Counted from the stretch's first letter, positions 16,604 through 24,121 are shown. The stretch: DNA of 33,168 nucleotides from Thermoflexales bacterium (GCA_016931085.1 JAFGFO010000404.1:1-33168); one strand, 5' to 3'. Translations and numbers: made by a program. The notes: generated by a model not told the origin, from the sequence alone.

Positions 16604-18022
16604 TTATGGTGTGATCCTCCCCTCGCTCGGTGCACCGAGGGGGGAGTATTTGGCGACGTATTCTTCCATCACTTCTGGCACGATGGTCGGCACTTCATAC
16701 TCAACCTGCTGATCTGGAACCACCAGGTAATTCAAGATCTCGGAAAATTCCAGGTCGGTCGCCGCGACAACGTATTTGCGCTCCGCCTGGAGCGGCTCGC
16801 CGCCAATCCGTACTTCGACCGGCTCGAATGATTCGGGATCGTACCTGACCCACATGCCGGCCACGTGTGGCATGCCCACCGGGACCCCTCGCAGCGGCCG
16901 GAGCGTGCGGGCGGCATTGTCTGGCTTGAGCGCCTGGCGTAGGAACTGGCGGATTTGTTCGCCGCTCAGCTCGGCCCGCGCCGGGTTGCCCGTCGAGCGC
17001 AGGGCGCTGTTGAGCGCGCCAAGCGTCAGCGGCCCGGCGTCGAGGCCGGTCGTCCAATGGCAAACCATCGCCAACGCCACGTGTGCCCCCTTGACTCGAT
17101 CCAGTAGTATATCGGCCAGTAAATTGCCGGCCGCGCACTGCCGGTCGTCGGCCTTGTCGATTGGGGCGCGCAGCTCGCCGATCACGCGCTGCATCATCTG
17201 CTGCATTCTTTCACGTTCGGTTTCGAGCGCCGCCACGGTTTCGGGCTCGGGCGGGATGTCTTCGCCGACTGGGATCAGCTCGCCGGTGTGTCCAGTGATT
17301 TTGCCTGTTGTGGGGTCTATCTCCAAATCGAGCCGTCCCAGGAATTGCCCATAGTCGCCAGCTTGCGCGATCACCACGCCATTCACAACCAGTGGTGGGG
17401 ACAGCTTGAGGTGATCGTGCCCGCCGATAATCAGGTCGAGGCCACTGACCTGCTCGGCCAACATCTTGTCTTTGGGTGATCCCAGGTGCGACAACAGCGC
17501 CACGGTCTGAGCGCCGCGTGAGCGGGCCTGCGCGATAAGGCCGGGCAGCACGCTCAGCGGATTGCCCAGGGTGATTGTGTCGAAGAAAGAGTAAAATGGC
17601 ATCGGGTCGGTCAACCCGATGACGCCGAGCTTGAGATCGCCAAAGGTCTGAACGGTGTAGGGCTCAAGCCCGGCTACAGGCTGGCCGGTGGCCGCGTCCA
17701 GCATGTTCGCGCCCAGCAGGGGGCGCCCGAAGCGCTCGGCCAGGTTCCCAATCGCCTGCGGCCCGTAGCGTAATGGCGTGGCATTGCCCAACACGGCCAG
17801 GTCGTAGCCGGCGCTGCGCAGCACCGCCATCATCGCGCCGCCTTTGGTCGCGCTGCTTTCCAGCCATATCGTGTCTTCGGCGTCGCCGCCATCCCATACG
17901 GTGCAGTACCCGCCTGCCGTTTCAACCTCGCCCCGAATCCGCTTGACGAGCGTGGCAATGCGGGATAACGGTTCAACGCGCGCGTGGATATCATTGGTGT
18001 GCAAAATGGTCAGGTGAATCAT
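16604..18022 (-). CDS. UshA-type 5'-nucleotidase/metallophosphoesterase homologue lacking the catalytic His
   Basis: The 472-residue protein has an N-terminal calcineurin-like metallophosphoesterase domain and a C-terminal 5'-nucleotidase substrate domain. Metal ligands are visible in HTNDIHARVEP (Asp11, His13), DGGDAEDT (Asp47), Asn80, SHLG (His179) and GGHDHL (His202, His204). The usual GNHEFD motif is GNATPLRYG, so Asn is kept but the catalytic His and Asp of UshA-type enzymes are absent. No signal peptide is present, unlike periplasmic UshA, so it should act in the cytoplasm. The C-terminal domain keeps AAGNLLAD and YVVAATDL segments. It is the first gene of a long minus-strand run and has a good promoter. 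Confidence 0.85.
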   Translation of the reverse strand: MIHLTILHTNDIHARVEPLSRIATLVKRIRGEVETAGGYCTVWDGGDAEDTIWLESSATKGGAMMAVLRSAGYDLAVLGNATPLRYGPQAIGNLAERFGRPLLGANMLDAATGQPVAGLEPYTVQTFGDLKLGVIGLTDPMPFYSFFDTITLGNPLSVLPGLIAQARSRGAQTVALLSHLGSPKDKMLAEQVSGLDLIIGGHDHLKLSPPLVVNGVVIAQAGDYGQFLGRLDLEIDPTTGKITGHTGELIPVGEDIPPEPETVAALETERERMQQMMQRVIGELRAPIDKADDRQCAAGNLLADILLDRVKGAHVALAMVCHWTTGLDAGPLTLGALNSALRSTGNPARAELSGEQIRQFLRQALKPDNAARTLRPLRGVPVGMPHVAGMWVRYDPESFEPVEVRIGGEPLQAERKYVVAATDLEFSEILNYLVVPDQQVEYEVPTIVPEVMEEYVAKYSPLGAPSEGRITP

Positions 18023-18074
18023 TTCGGTATTTGCTCCTGGATGATGTCATAAATGCCGGCATTTTTCCCCCGAT

Positions 18075-18103
18075 ACTATATCACACTGGCAGCGAATTGT
18101 AAA
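18075..18103 (-). promoter_or_regulatory. Predicted promoter of the long minus-strand operon
   Basis: On the minus strand TTTACA (18103-18098) and TATAGT (18080-18075) are separated by 17 bases. The -35 box overlaps that of the divergent plus-strand promoter. AGGAG lies 11 bases before the ATG at 18022. Confidence 0.6.
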
Positions 18104-18124
18104 TAGGGACAAGTATGCTATACT
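18097..18124 (+). promoter_or_regulatory. Predicted promoter of the sensor-kinase remnant
   Basis: TTGTAA (18097-18102) and TATACT (18119-18124) are separated by 16 bases. GGGAGG follows just before the ATG at 18141. The -35 overlaps the opposing promoter, so polymerases could not occupy both. Confidence 0.55.
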
Positions 18125-18140
18125 TACCAGGGAGGCGCAG

Positions 18141-18814
18141 ATGAATCTTGCACAAGACCACTCGACACTCTATGAGAACCTCGCCGATTTGCAGGAACAA
18201 TCCCTGACGCTGATCGCGTTTTTCGTTGGATCGCTTGCCTATGCCTGCTTCCTATGGGTAAACTGGGTCCAACTCACAGGGCCCGCACATGTGGTTGCCT
18301 CGATTGGCATAGGGCTATTGGTTCTAGCTGCCCTCGGCAGTCACCTACTGAAACAATCCCACCTGCGGATCGCTACCCATCTGCTGGTCTGGCCTGTCTT
18401 GGGCGCTAACGTCTGTGCGGTCTTTGTGTTTGCGGCCCCCGAGATGGCCTACCTCTTCATCCTGCCGATTATCTTTGCCAGTGTGCTCCTCAGCCGGCCG
18501 GCTCACCTTGTGGTAGCCGTCGCATCTGGCTCATTCTGATCGTTGTTCACCGAGGTCGAGCCTGACTTGCCCCCCTTGAGGATGTGACCTTTGCTGTGAC
18601 AGACACCGGCGTAGGGATTGCGCCCAAAGACATTCCCCACATCTTTGAAGAGTTCCGGCAAGCTGATGGCAGCCTGCGGCGGCGTCAAGGCGGGGCCGGG
18701 TTGGGCTTGGCCATCAGCCAGCGCTTTGTGGCGCTGCACGGCGGTCGAATGTGGGTGGAAAGCCAGGTTGGCCAGGGAAGCACCTTGGTACCAAATACAA
18801 GCCAGATGAATTGA
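18141..18814 (+). pseudogene. Decayed membrane sensor histidine kinase
   Basis: The first part (18141-18539) encodes 132 residues with a short cytosolic start and four or five hydrophobic segments (for example IGIGLLVLAALGSHLL and YLFILPIIFASVLL), then stops at TGA. A second frame (18584-18814) encodes the end of a HATPase_c domain: [10 protein letters not shown] (G1 box), IFEEFRQ (F box) and [10 protein letters not shown] (G2 box), with the usual HGGRMWVES. The dimerisation/phospho-acceptor helix and the N box are missing. This looks like one kinase gene with a large internal deletion, and the two pieces would not give a working kinase. The C-terminal end is also atypical. Confidence 0.7.
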
Positions 18815-18920
18815 AAACACGGCGCGACCAGATCTACGAGGAGTTCACACGCCATCTTTTGTGCCGCCTGGACTTTTATTATTATTTCGTTGTCGGAAAG
18901 TTAAGGGGGCTGTGGGCAAC

Positions 18921-18949
18921 AAAAAAGTGGCCAAGTAGGCCACTTTTTT
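18921..18949. terminator. Bidirectional Rho-independent terminator
   Basis: AAAAAAGTGGCC (18921-18932) is the exact complement of GGCCACTTTTTT (18938-18949) around a five-base loop. Each strand has a GC stem ending in a run of T. It lies between the plus-strand kinase remnant and the minus-strand tRNA. Confidence 0.88.
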
Positions 18950-18973
18950 GGCTTGACTCGCAATCCCTTTTTT

Positions 18974-18990
18974 ACAAGCATAAGTTTGCC
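18974..18990. repeat. Extra copy of the tRNA terminator arm
   Basis: The 17-mer here matches the arm at 19001-19017 at all but one base (AAGTTTGCC for AAGCTTGCC). It is a direct copy lying just beyond the T-run of the tRNA terminator. Confidence 0.7.
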
Positions 18991-18995
18991 GGTGC

Positions 18996-19039
18996 AAAAA
19001 ACAAGCATAAGCTTGCCACCCCGGCAAGCTTATGCTTGT
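18996..19039 (-). terminator. tRNA-Leu terminator with 17-bp stem
   Basis: ACAAGCATAAGCTTGCC (19001-19017) pairs perfectly with 19023-19039 over the loop ACCCC. Read on the minus strand the stem is followed by six T residues. It lies 33 bases beyond the tRNA 3' end. Confidence 0.82.
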
Positions 19040-19071
19040 AGTCGCATGTATGCCGGGGTGGCAAAACGGAA

Positions 19072-19154
19072 TGCCCGCCCTGGGACTCGAACCCAGACGT
19101 CCAAACGGACACAGGCCCTCAACCTGCCGCGTATGCCAATTCCGCCAGGCGGGC
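19072..19154 (-). tRNA. tRNA-Leu (anticodon GAG)
   Basis: On the minus strand the acceptor arms GCCCGCC (19154-19148) and GGCGGGC (19079-19073) pair, with discriminator A at 19072. The D region TGGCGGAATTGGCATACGC has leucine-type form. The anticodon loop TTGAGGG places GAG at 19120-19118. A long variable arm (TGTCCGTTTGGACG) marks a class II tRNA, and CTGGG TTCGAGT CCCAG forms the T arm. CCA is not encoded. It decodes CUC/CUU codons. Confidence 0.96.
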
Positions 19155-19163
19155 GACACTGCT

Positions 19164-19191
19164 ATTATAATCCATTCACCCCGCTTGTCAA
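19164..19191 (-). promoter_or_regulatory. tRNA-Leu promoter, both boxes consensus
   Basis: TTGACA (19191-19186) and TATAAT (19169-19164) on the minus strand are both perfect, with a 16-base spacer. The -10 ends only nine bases before the mature 5' end, so the primary transcript would carry a leader of a few bases at most. Confidence 0.85.
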
Positions 19192-19297
19192 GGTTGTTCC
19201 GAAAATAACCTTTGGTAGAGATGCCCCACCGGGTGGTTATCAGAATGCAACTCATCGGTAGGCTTTGCCTCACCACAGCCCGTCAAGGGCAAACGCT

Positions 19298-19326
19298 TTG
19301 CTATTCCGTGCCTGCTGTGGTATCAT
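19298..19326 (+). promoter_or_regulatory. Candidate promoter for plsX-fabF
   Basis: TTGCTA (19298-19303) and TATCAT (19321-19326) are separated by 17 bases. It lies in the roughly 400-base gap between tRNA-Leu and plsX. The rest of this gap holds the tRNA promoter, an SD-like AAGGGAGG at 19456-19463 and a dispersed repeat; I see no gene. Confidence 0.4.
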
Positions 19327-19469
19327 AGCGCCAGTGCCAGCATGTAGGCGTTTTGTGGGTCGGGCATATGCCAAGTCAAGTGGTGTGCTATCATTGCCCT
19401 TGTGTGCGTAATCCAGGCCCGTAACGACTCGATCGAATGAGGGTTTAACCTTTGCAAGGGAGGCGCCGA

Positions 19470-19530
19470 AATCCAAACACAAAGCACGAAATCCGAAACC
19501 TGTCCTGAGCGAAGTCGAAGGATTCGACAT
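19470..19530. repeat. Dispersed repeat inserted at the plsX start
   Basis: The tract includes AAAGCACGAAATCCGAAACC followed by CCTGAGCGAAGTCGAAGGA. Both pieces resemble short interspersed repeats I associate with Chloroflexi genomes; the second encodes STSLRTG on the opposite strand. It separates an SD-like AAGGGAGG from the conserved plsX coding sequence. Confidence 0.55.
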
Positions 19531-19551
19531 CCCAAAATTGTCCTGGACGCC

Positions 19552-20613
19552 ATGGGCGGCGACCACGCCCCCGGCGTGGTGATCGACGGCGCAGTGCTGG
19601 CTGCCCGCGAACTTGGCCCCTCCGGCGTGGAGATCGTCCTGGTTGGGCGCGAGGCCGACATCCGGCGCGAATTGGCCCGCCATCAGACCCAAGGCCTGCC
19701 TATCTCGGTCGTCCACGCTGACCAGGTGATCGAGATGGAAGAGCATACGGCTGCCGTCAGGGAGAAAAAGGACTCCTCGATGGTTGTGGGCGTGCGCATG
19801 GTCCGCGATGGGCAAGCCTCTGCGTTCGTGAGCGCCGGCAATTCCGGCGCGGCGATGGCGGCGGCCCTGTTTGGGCTGGGCCGCATTCGAGGCATCGATC
19901 GCCCGGCGTTGGCTGGCATTTACCCGGCCGCCCCCACACCGTGTGTGCTGATCGACATAGGCGTCAATACCGACCCCAAGCTGGATAACCTGGTGCAAAA
20001 CGCGCTGATGGGCTCGGTCTATGCCGAGCGCGTGATGGGCATCGCTCACCCGCGCGTGGGCCTGGTCTCGAACGGCGAAGAGGCCGACAAGGGCAGCGCG
20101 TTGGTGCGAGACGCCTACAAGGTGCTGGCAGCCAGCCATTTGAACTTTGTGGGCAATGTCGAGGGCAAAGATATCTGCCGCGGCCTGACCGACGTGGTTG
20201 TGACCGACGGCTTTGTGGGCAATGTCATCGTCAAGCTGTCGGAAGGGTTGGTGTCGTTCCTGGCTCGTTACCTCAAGCGCGAGCTGAGCAACGGCGTACG
20301 TAACGTACTGGCGTGGGTCTTGATGCTGCCCGGCTTGCTGCTGATGCTGCCCGGCTTGCTGCTGATGTCGCCGACTTTCAGGCAAATCGCGCGTCGTGTC
20401 GATTACGCCGAGTATGGTGGCTCGCTGCTGCTGGGGGTAAATGGTGTTGTCGTCGTCGGCCATGGCCGCAGCAACGCCAAGGCGATTAAAAACGCCGTGC
20501 GAGTGGCCGCTCAATGTGTGCAAGAAAGAGTGCTTGACTCGATCAAGCAAGGCATTGCCGATATACAGACTGGCGTGCAGTCTGATATGCAGAAAGGAGA
20601 AGAAAACACATGA
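19552..20613 (+). CDS. plsX: Phosphate acyltransferase PlsX, start displaced
   Basis: PlsX makes acyl-phosphate from acyl-ACP for phosphatidic acid synthesis at the membrane surface. MGGDHAPGVVIDGAV, SAGNSGAAMAAALFGLGRI, LIDIGVNTD and TDGFVGNVIVKLSEG are family signatures. Normal PlsX begins MKIVLDAMGGDHAP. Here KIVLDA is encoded upstream of ATG 19552, but the initiator Met is missing and the frame continues back into repeat DNA to a stop at 19438. AAGGGAGG at 19456-19463 lies seven bases before an in-frame ATC (19471). Either ATG 19552 is used, losing strand 1, or a rare codon starts a longer form. Near the C-terminus LMLPGLL is duplicated. fabF overlaps as ATGA. Confidence 0.88.
   Translation: MGGDHAPGVVIDGAVLAARELGPSGVEIVLVGREADIRRELARHQTQGLPISVVHADQVIEMEEHTAAVREKKDSSMVVGVRMVRDGQASAFVSAGNSGAAMAAALFGLGRIRGIDRPALAGIYPAAPTPCVLIDIGVNTDPKLDNLVQNALMGSVYAERVMGIAHPRVGLVSNGEEADKGSALVRDAYKVLAASHLNFVGNVEGKDICRGLTDVVVTDGFVGNVIVKLSEGLVSFLARYLKRELSNGVRNVLAWVLMLPGLLLMLPGLLLMSPTFRQIARRVDYAEYGGSLLLGVNGVVVVGHGRSNAKAIKNAVRVAAQCVQERVLDSIKQGIADIQTGVQSDMQKGEENT
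20320..20361 (+). repeat. 21-bp tandem duplication inside plsX
   Basis: Two adjacent 21-base units (20320-20340, 20341-20361) differ only at the first base and encode LMLPGLL twice. The duplication is in frame and lengthens a hydrophobic helix near the C-terminus. Confidence 0.85.
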
Positions 20614-21866
20614 GAACAGATCGGTCGGACAAACAACGTGTAGTGGTGACTGGCATGGGTGCCATCACGCCATTGGGCTTGACGGTCCCAGAACTGTGGG
20701 ATGGCCTGGTCAACGGGCGCTCGGGCATCGCACCTGTCACATTTTTCGATGCCAGCACCTTCTCCTCGCGAATTTCCGGCGAGGTGAAGGGCTTCGACCC
20801 GGCCGCTTACATGAATCGCAAGGGGGCGCGCCGCATTGCGCGCTGTTCCCAGTTGGCCATCGCTGCCTTGCAAGAGCTGAGGGCTGATGCGGGGCTGCCG
20901 TCGCGCTTCGAGGACGGCGTGCGCGTTGGGGTGCTCCTCGGCTCGGCGTTGGGAGGCTTCGAGTCTGGAGTGAATGAATGTATTACCTTGCGCTCGTCCG
21001 GCTGGGAGCGAGTCAGCCCATTCTTGTCTATCGCTTGTCTGCCTAATATGCCGGCCCATCACGTCAGCATGGAGTTGGGCGCCAAAGGGCCTAATTCCAC
21101 GGTCGTCACAGCCTGCGCCAGCGGCACGCAGGCGATCGGCGAGGCCTCCGAAGTCATCCGGCGCGGCGCGGCCGATATGATGATCAGCGGCGGCGTGGAT
21201 GCGCTGGTTTGCGATTTTGCACAGGGTGCTTTTTGCGCCATGCGTGTCCTTTCGACTCGTAACGAGGAGCCTGAAAAGGCCAGCCGCCCGTTCGACAAGA
21301 ACCGCGACGGTTTTATCCTTTCCGAGGGCTGTGGCCTGGTGGTGTTGGAGAGCCTCGATCACGCCAGGCAACGTGGCGCGCGCATTTACGCCGAAGTGCT
21401 GGGCCAGGCCGCGTCTTGCGACGCCTATCACGTCGCCGCACCAGATCCCGGCGGCGAGGGAGCCTCGAACGCGATGCGCTGGGCGATGCAGGATGCCGGC
21501 ATAAGCCCAGACGAGGTGGATTACATCAATGCGCACGGCCCCGGTACCCCCCAGGGCGACTCGGTTGAAACCCTGGCGATCAAGAACGTGTTGGGCCAGC
21601 GAGCTTATTCGGTGCCTGTCAGCTCGACCAAGTCCATGATCGGCCACTGCATGGGCGGCGCCGGCGCCATCGAGGCTATCGCGTGTATCTCGACCATCCA
21701 TCACGGCGTCATCCATCCGACGATCAACTTCGAAACGCCTGACCCGGCCTGCGACCTAGATTACGTGACGGAGGGCGCTCGCAAGCAAGAGGTGCGCGTG
21801 GTGATGTCCAATTCGTTCGGCCTGGGTGGACAGAACGCTTGCCTCGTGCTGGGGCGCATGGAGTAG
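20610..21866 (+). CDS. fabF: 3-oxoacyl-ACP synthase II (KAS II)
   Basis: FabF condenses malonyl-ACP with acyl-ACP in fatty-acid elongation. The 418-residue thiolase-fold protein has VVVTGMGAITPLG at the N-terminus, the nucleophile Cys169 in TACASGTQAIG, His309 in NAHGPGTPQGD, Lys341 in SSTKSMIGH and His346. The usual NAHGTSTPxND reads NAHGPGTPQGD, a departure around an intact His. SNSFGLGGQNACLVL closes the protein. ATG 20610 overlaps the plsX stop by four bases, so the two are coupled for lipid synthesis. Confidence 0.94.
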   Translation: MRTDRSDKQRVVVTGMGAITPLGLTVPELWDGLVNGRSGIAPVTFFDASTFSSRISGEVKGFDPAAYMNRKGARRIARCSQLAIAALQELRADAGLPSRFEDGVRVGVLLGSALGGFESGVNECITLRSSGWERVSPFLSIACLPNMPAHHVSMELGAKGPNSTVVTACASGTQAIGEASEVIRRGAADMMISGGVDALVCDFAQGAFCAMRVLSTRNEEPEKASRPFDKNRDGFILSEGCGLVVLESLDHARQRGARIYAEVLGQAASCDAYHVAAPDPGGEGASNAMRWAMQDAGISPDEVDYINAHGPGTPQGDSVETLAIKNVLGQRAYSVPVSSTKSMIGHCMGGAGAIEAIACISTIHHGVIHPTINFETPDPACDLDYVTEGARKQEVRVVMSNSFGLGGQNACLVLGRME

Positions 21867-21873
21867 ATATACA

Positions 21874-22599
21874 GTGCGCGTCTATAAAAACCAAGCTTAT
21901 ATCAAACGCCAGGCGACGCTGGGCAAGGTTTTTTTCTGGGCGGCCCTGAGCACGCTGGTGACTGGGATGGTGGTGTCATGGGTCTGGCCGCAGTATCTGT
22001 TTGTGCCCCTGGTGGCGATGGTGGCTGGACTCATCCTGGCCCGCCTCGGGACTTTTTACCTCAACCGCTTCGTGCGCCCTGACCGGGCCGATGTTTCACT
22101 GACCGCGGCGCTCAAGGGCTTTAGTGACAATTACGCCCTCTACCATTATAGCTCGCCCGCCTCGCATGTCCTGCTCGCTCCCGAAGGCTGCTATGTGTTC
22201 GTGACCAAGCTGCAGGACGGCAAGGTCGATATCAAGGATGGGCGTGGGAAGCAAGCGATGACATTCGGGCGCTTGTTGGGCCTGATCGCACAGGAGGGCA
22301 TCGGTGATGTGGCCCGCGAGGCGACGACTGAGGCGGAGTCGTTGGAGCACCATATCGCCAAACATTTGCCAGGGGCTAAAATCGAGGTGACGCCGGTCGT
22401 GGCGTTTGTCCATCCTAACGTCCAATTGAGGGTCGAATCGTCCAGCGTGCCGGTCCTGCACGCCAAGCAGCTCAAGAATTGGCTGCGTGGCCCTGGCAAG
22501 GTCAAGGGCTTGTCCGCGCGGGATCACGCACAACTGGTGAATTTATTGGGCAAACAGGAGATGGCGAAAGAGGGGCAGGCCGAGCCTGATGAAGCTTGA
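21874..22599 (+). CDS. Membrane-anchored protein with NERD-like domain
   Basis: From GTG 21874 the protein has 241 residues. Two hydrophobic segments near the N-terminus (LGKVFFWAALSTLVTGMVV and LFVPLVAMVAGLILARL) are followed by a soluble domain with NYALYHY, HVLLAPEGCYVFVTKLQDGKV and VTPVVAFVHPNVQLRV. This pattern of strands resembles the NERD (nuclease-related) domain, but I cannot confirm its catalytic residues. An upstream ATG at 21826 lies inside fabF and gives no family character, whereas GGAG precedes the GTG by ten bases. The function is unknown; it overlaps the following methyltransferase by 11 bases. Confidence 0.7.
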   Translation: MRVYKNQAYIKRQATLGKVFFWAALSTLVTGMVVSWVWPQYLFVPLVAMVAGLILARLGTFYLNRFVRPDRADVSLTAALKGFSDNYALYHYSSPASHVLLAPEGCYVFVTKLQDGKVDIKDGRGKQAMTFGRLLGLIAQEGIGDVAREATTEAESLEHHIAKHLPGAKIEVTPVVAFVHPNVQLRVESSSVPVLHAKQLKNWLRGPGKVKGLSARDHAQLVNLLGKQEMAKEGQAEPDEA

Positions 22600-23326
22600 C
22601 GAATACGAGGCCATGTACCGCGCCGAAGATAGCATGTGGTGGTACCAGGGCATGCGGGCGATTACGCGAGCTGTGCTGGAGCGTACATACCGGCGCGCTG
22701 GCAGGCTGCGGATACTGGATGCCGGCTGCGGCACCGGCGCCGTGATGACGTATTTGGCTGATTATGGGCGCGTGAGCGGCTTTGACTTTTCGGCCCAGGC
22801 CCTGGCCTTCTGCCGCAAGCGTGGCCTGTACGAGTTGACGCGCGCTTCCGTCAGCGAGCTGCCTTACGCGGACGCCAGTTTTGACCTGGTGGTCTCGTTC
22901 GACGTGATCTGCGTCCACAGTGTCCCCGATGACGTGCAAGCTTTGCGCGAATGCGCGCGCGTGCTGCAAAGAGGCGGGCGGCTGGTGCTGCGCTTGCCAG
23001 CCTATAACTGGCTGCACGGCCACCACGACGAGGCGGTCGACATTCGCCATCGCTACACGGCCGGCGAAATGCGTCGCAAGTTGGCCGAGGCCGGCTTGCA
23101 GCCCGAATGGTTGAGTTATGCCAACACGGCCTTGTTTCCGGTGGCGCTTGCCAAGCGTTTCCTGGAAAGACTCTTCCCGCCGAGCGATGGCGGATCGGAC
23201 GTGGCCATCGATTATGGTGCCGCCAATGCCTTTTTCCGGGCTATTCTCAGCGCCGAGGCGCCCTTCGTCGCGAGCGCGGGGCTGCCTTTTGGCCTAACGA
23301 TCGTGGTTGTGGGACGCAAACCTTGA
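22589..23326 (+). CDS. Class I SAM-dependent methyltransferase
   Basis: This 245-residue protein has motif I RILDAGCGTGAVMTYL (about 41-56), the acidic-loop strand VSGFDFSAQAL, and SFDLVVSFDVICVHSVPDD as motif IV. ALRECARVLQRGGRLVLRLPAYNWLHGHHDE follows. The HGHHDE and RHRYTAGEM segments resemble methyltransferases found with polyprenol-linked glycosyltransferases. Its position ahead of GT2 and GT39-like genes suggests a lipid-linked glycan role. Its TGA stop is the first of the CTTGAAAGCC repeat tract. The acceptor is unknown. Confidence 0.88.
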   Translation: MKLDEYEAMYRAEDSMWWYQGMRAITRAVLERTYRRAGRLRILDAGCGTGAVMTYLADYGRVSGFDFSAQALAFCRKRGLYELTRASVSELPYADASFDLVVSFDVICVHSVPDDVQALRECARVLQRGGRLVLRLPAYNWLHGHHDEAVDIRHRYTAGEMRRKLAEAGLQPEWLSYANTALFPVALAKRFLERLFPPSDGGSDVAIDYGAANAFFRAILSAEAPFVASAGLPFGLTIVVVGRKP

Positions 23327-23405
23327 AAGCCTGAAAGCTTGAAACCTGTAACCCTGAAACCTGTAACCCTGAAACCTGGAACCTTACAAGCTGGAACCCA
23401 GAAAC
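23322..23405. repeat. CTGAAAC-type repeat tract with 15-bp tandem units
   Basis: Units GAAACCTGTAACCCT at 23341-23355 and 23356-23370 are identical, and 23371-23385 is a near copy. Flanking bases are degenerate versions. The tract begins at the methyltransferase stop and supplies the first 20 or so codons of the next reading frame. Confidence 0.8.
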
Positions 23406-24121
23406 TGGCCAGCTTGAGTATCTTTTTCCCGTGCTATAACGACGCCGGGACGATCCCGACCATGGTGATTCGCGCGGATCAGACGGCGCGCGAGTTGAGC
23501 GGCGATTACGAAATCATTGTGCTGGACGACGGCAGCCGGGACGATTCCGTGCGAGTGCTGGAGGAGCTGACCCGCCTGTATCCCCACCTGCGCATCATCC
23601 GCCACGATCGGCCCAGCGGCTACGGTGGCAATGTGCGCGCCGGCATCGCCGCATGCAGCAAGGAATGGATTTTTTACACGGATGGTGATGCGCAATACGA
23701 TGCGCGTGAGCTCAGGCTGTTGGTCGACGCCCTCCGGCCTGGCGTAGACGTGGTCAACGGCTGGAAAGTCAAGCGCCACGACCCTTTGCCTCGCATCTGG
23801 ATTGGCCTGGCTTACCAGTATTTTGTCAAGCTGGCTTTTGGCCTGGTCATCCGCGATGTGGATTGTGACTTTCGCCTGATGCGCCGCAGCATCTTTGACC
23901 AGGTGAAACTAGAGTCTGATACCGGCACGATCACATTCGAGATGGTCAAAAAGATCCAGGACGCCGGTTTCACCTTTGCCGAGGTCCCTGTCCGCCATTT
24001 TTACCGGCAGTATGGCACGTCGCAGTTTTTCAACTTTGCGCGCGTGGCTCGTACCCTGCTGGCATTGGTCAAGTGGTGGTGGCGGCTGGTGGTGCAAAAA
24101 GATCATGGGCTATCGAAATAG
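23339..24121 (+). CDS. Family 2 glycosyltransferase (polyprenyl-phosphate sugar synthase type)
   Basis: This GT-A enzyme has LSIFFPCYNDAGTIP, EIIVLDDGSRDDSVRVLEEL, GYGGNVRAGI and the metal-binding DGDAQYD. DCDFRLMRRSIFD is typical of dolichyl/polyprenyl-phosphate mannose or glucose synthases. These make lipid-linked sugars used by GT-C enzymes such as the next gene. The start is uncertain. TTG 23339 gives 260 residues, but its first 22 (MKPVTLKPVTLKPGTL...) are repeat-encoded. TTG 23414 begins directly at the conserved LSIFFPCYN (235 residues). Neither has a good ribosome-binding site. The next gene overlaps its 3' end by 17 bases. Confidence 0.88.
   Translation: MKPVTLKPVTLKPGTLQAGTQKLASLSIFFPCYNDAGTIPTMVIRADQTARELSGDYEIIVLDDGSRDDSVRVLEELTRLYPHLRIIRHDRPSGYGGNVRAGIAACSKEWIFYTDGDAQYDARELRLLVDALRPGVDVVNGWKVKRHDPLPRIWIGLAYQYFVKLAFGLVIRDVDCDFRLMRRSIFDQVKLESDTGTITFEMVKKIQDAGFTFAEVPVRHFYRQYGTSQFFNFARVARTLLALVKWWWRLVVQKDHGLSK

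Noticed and set aside
19270..20550. Long antisense ORF of 426 codons opposite plsX
   Set aside because: It has no recognisable domain, is rich in His/Gln/Ala as expected for GC-rich antisense frames, and lies on a clear plsX.
20511..21716. Long antisense ORF of 401 codons opposite fabF
   Set aside because: Shadow of fabF; composition is typical of reversed codons with no motif.
23976..24104. Upstream extension of the GT39-like protein
   Set aside because: It lies within the GT2 gene in another frame and lacks membrane or family features.
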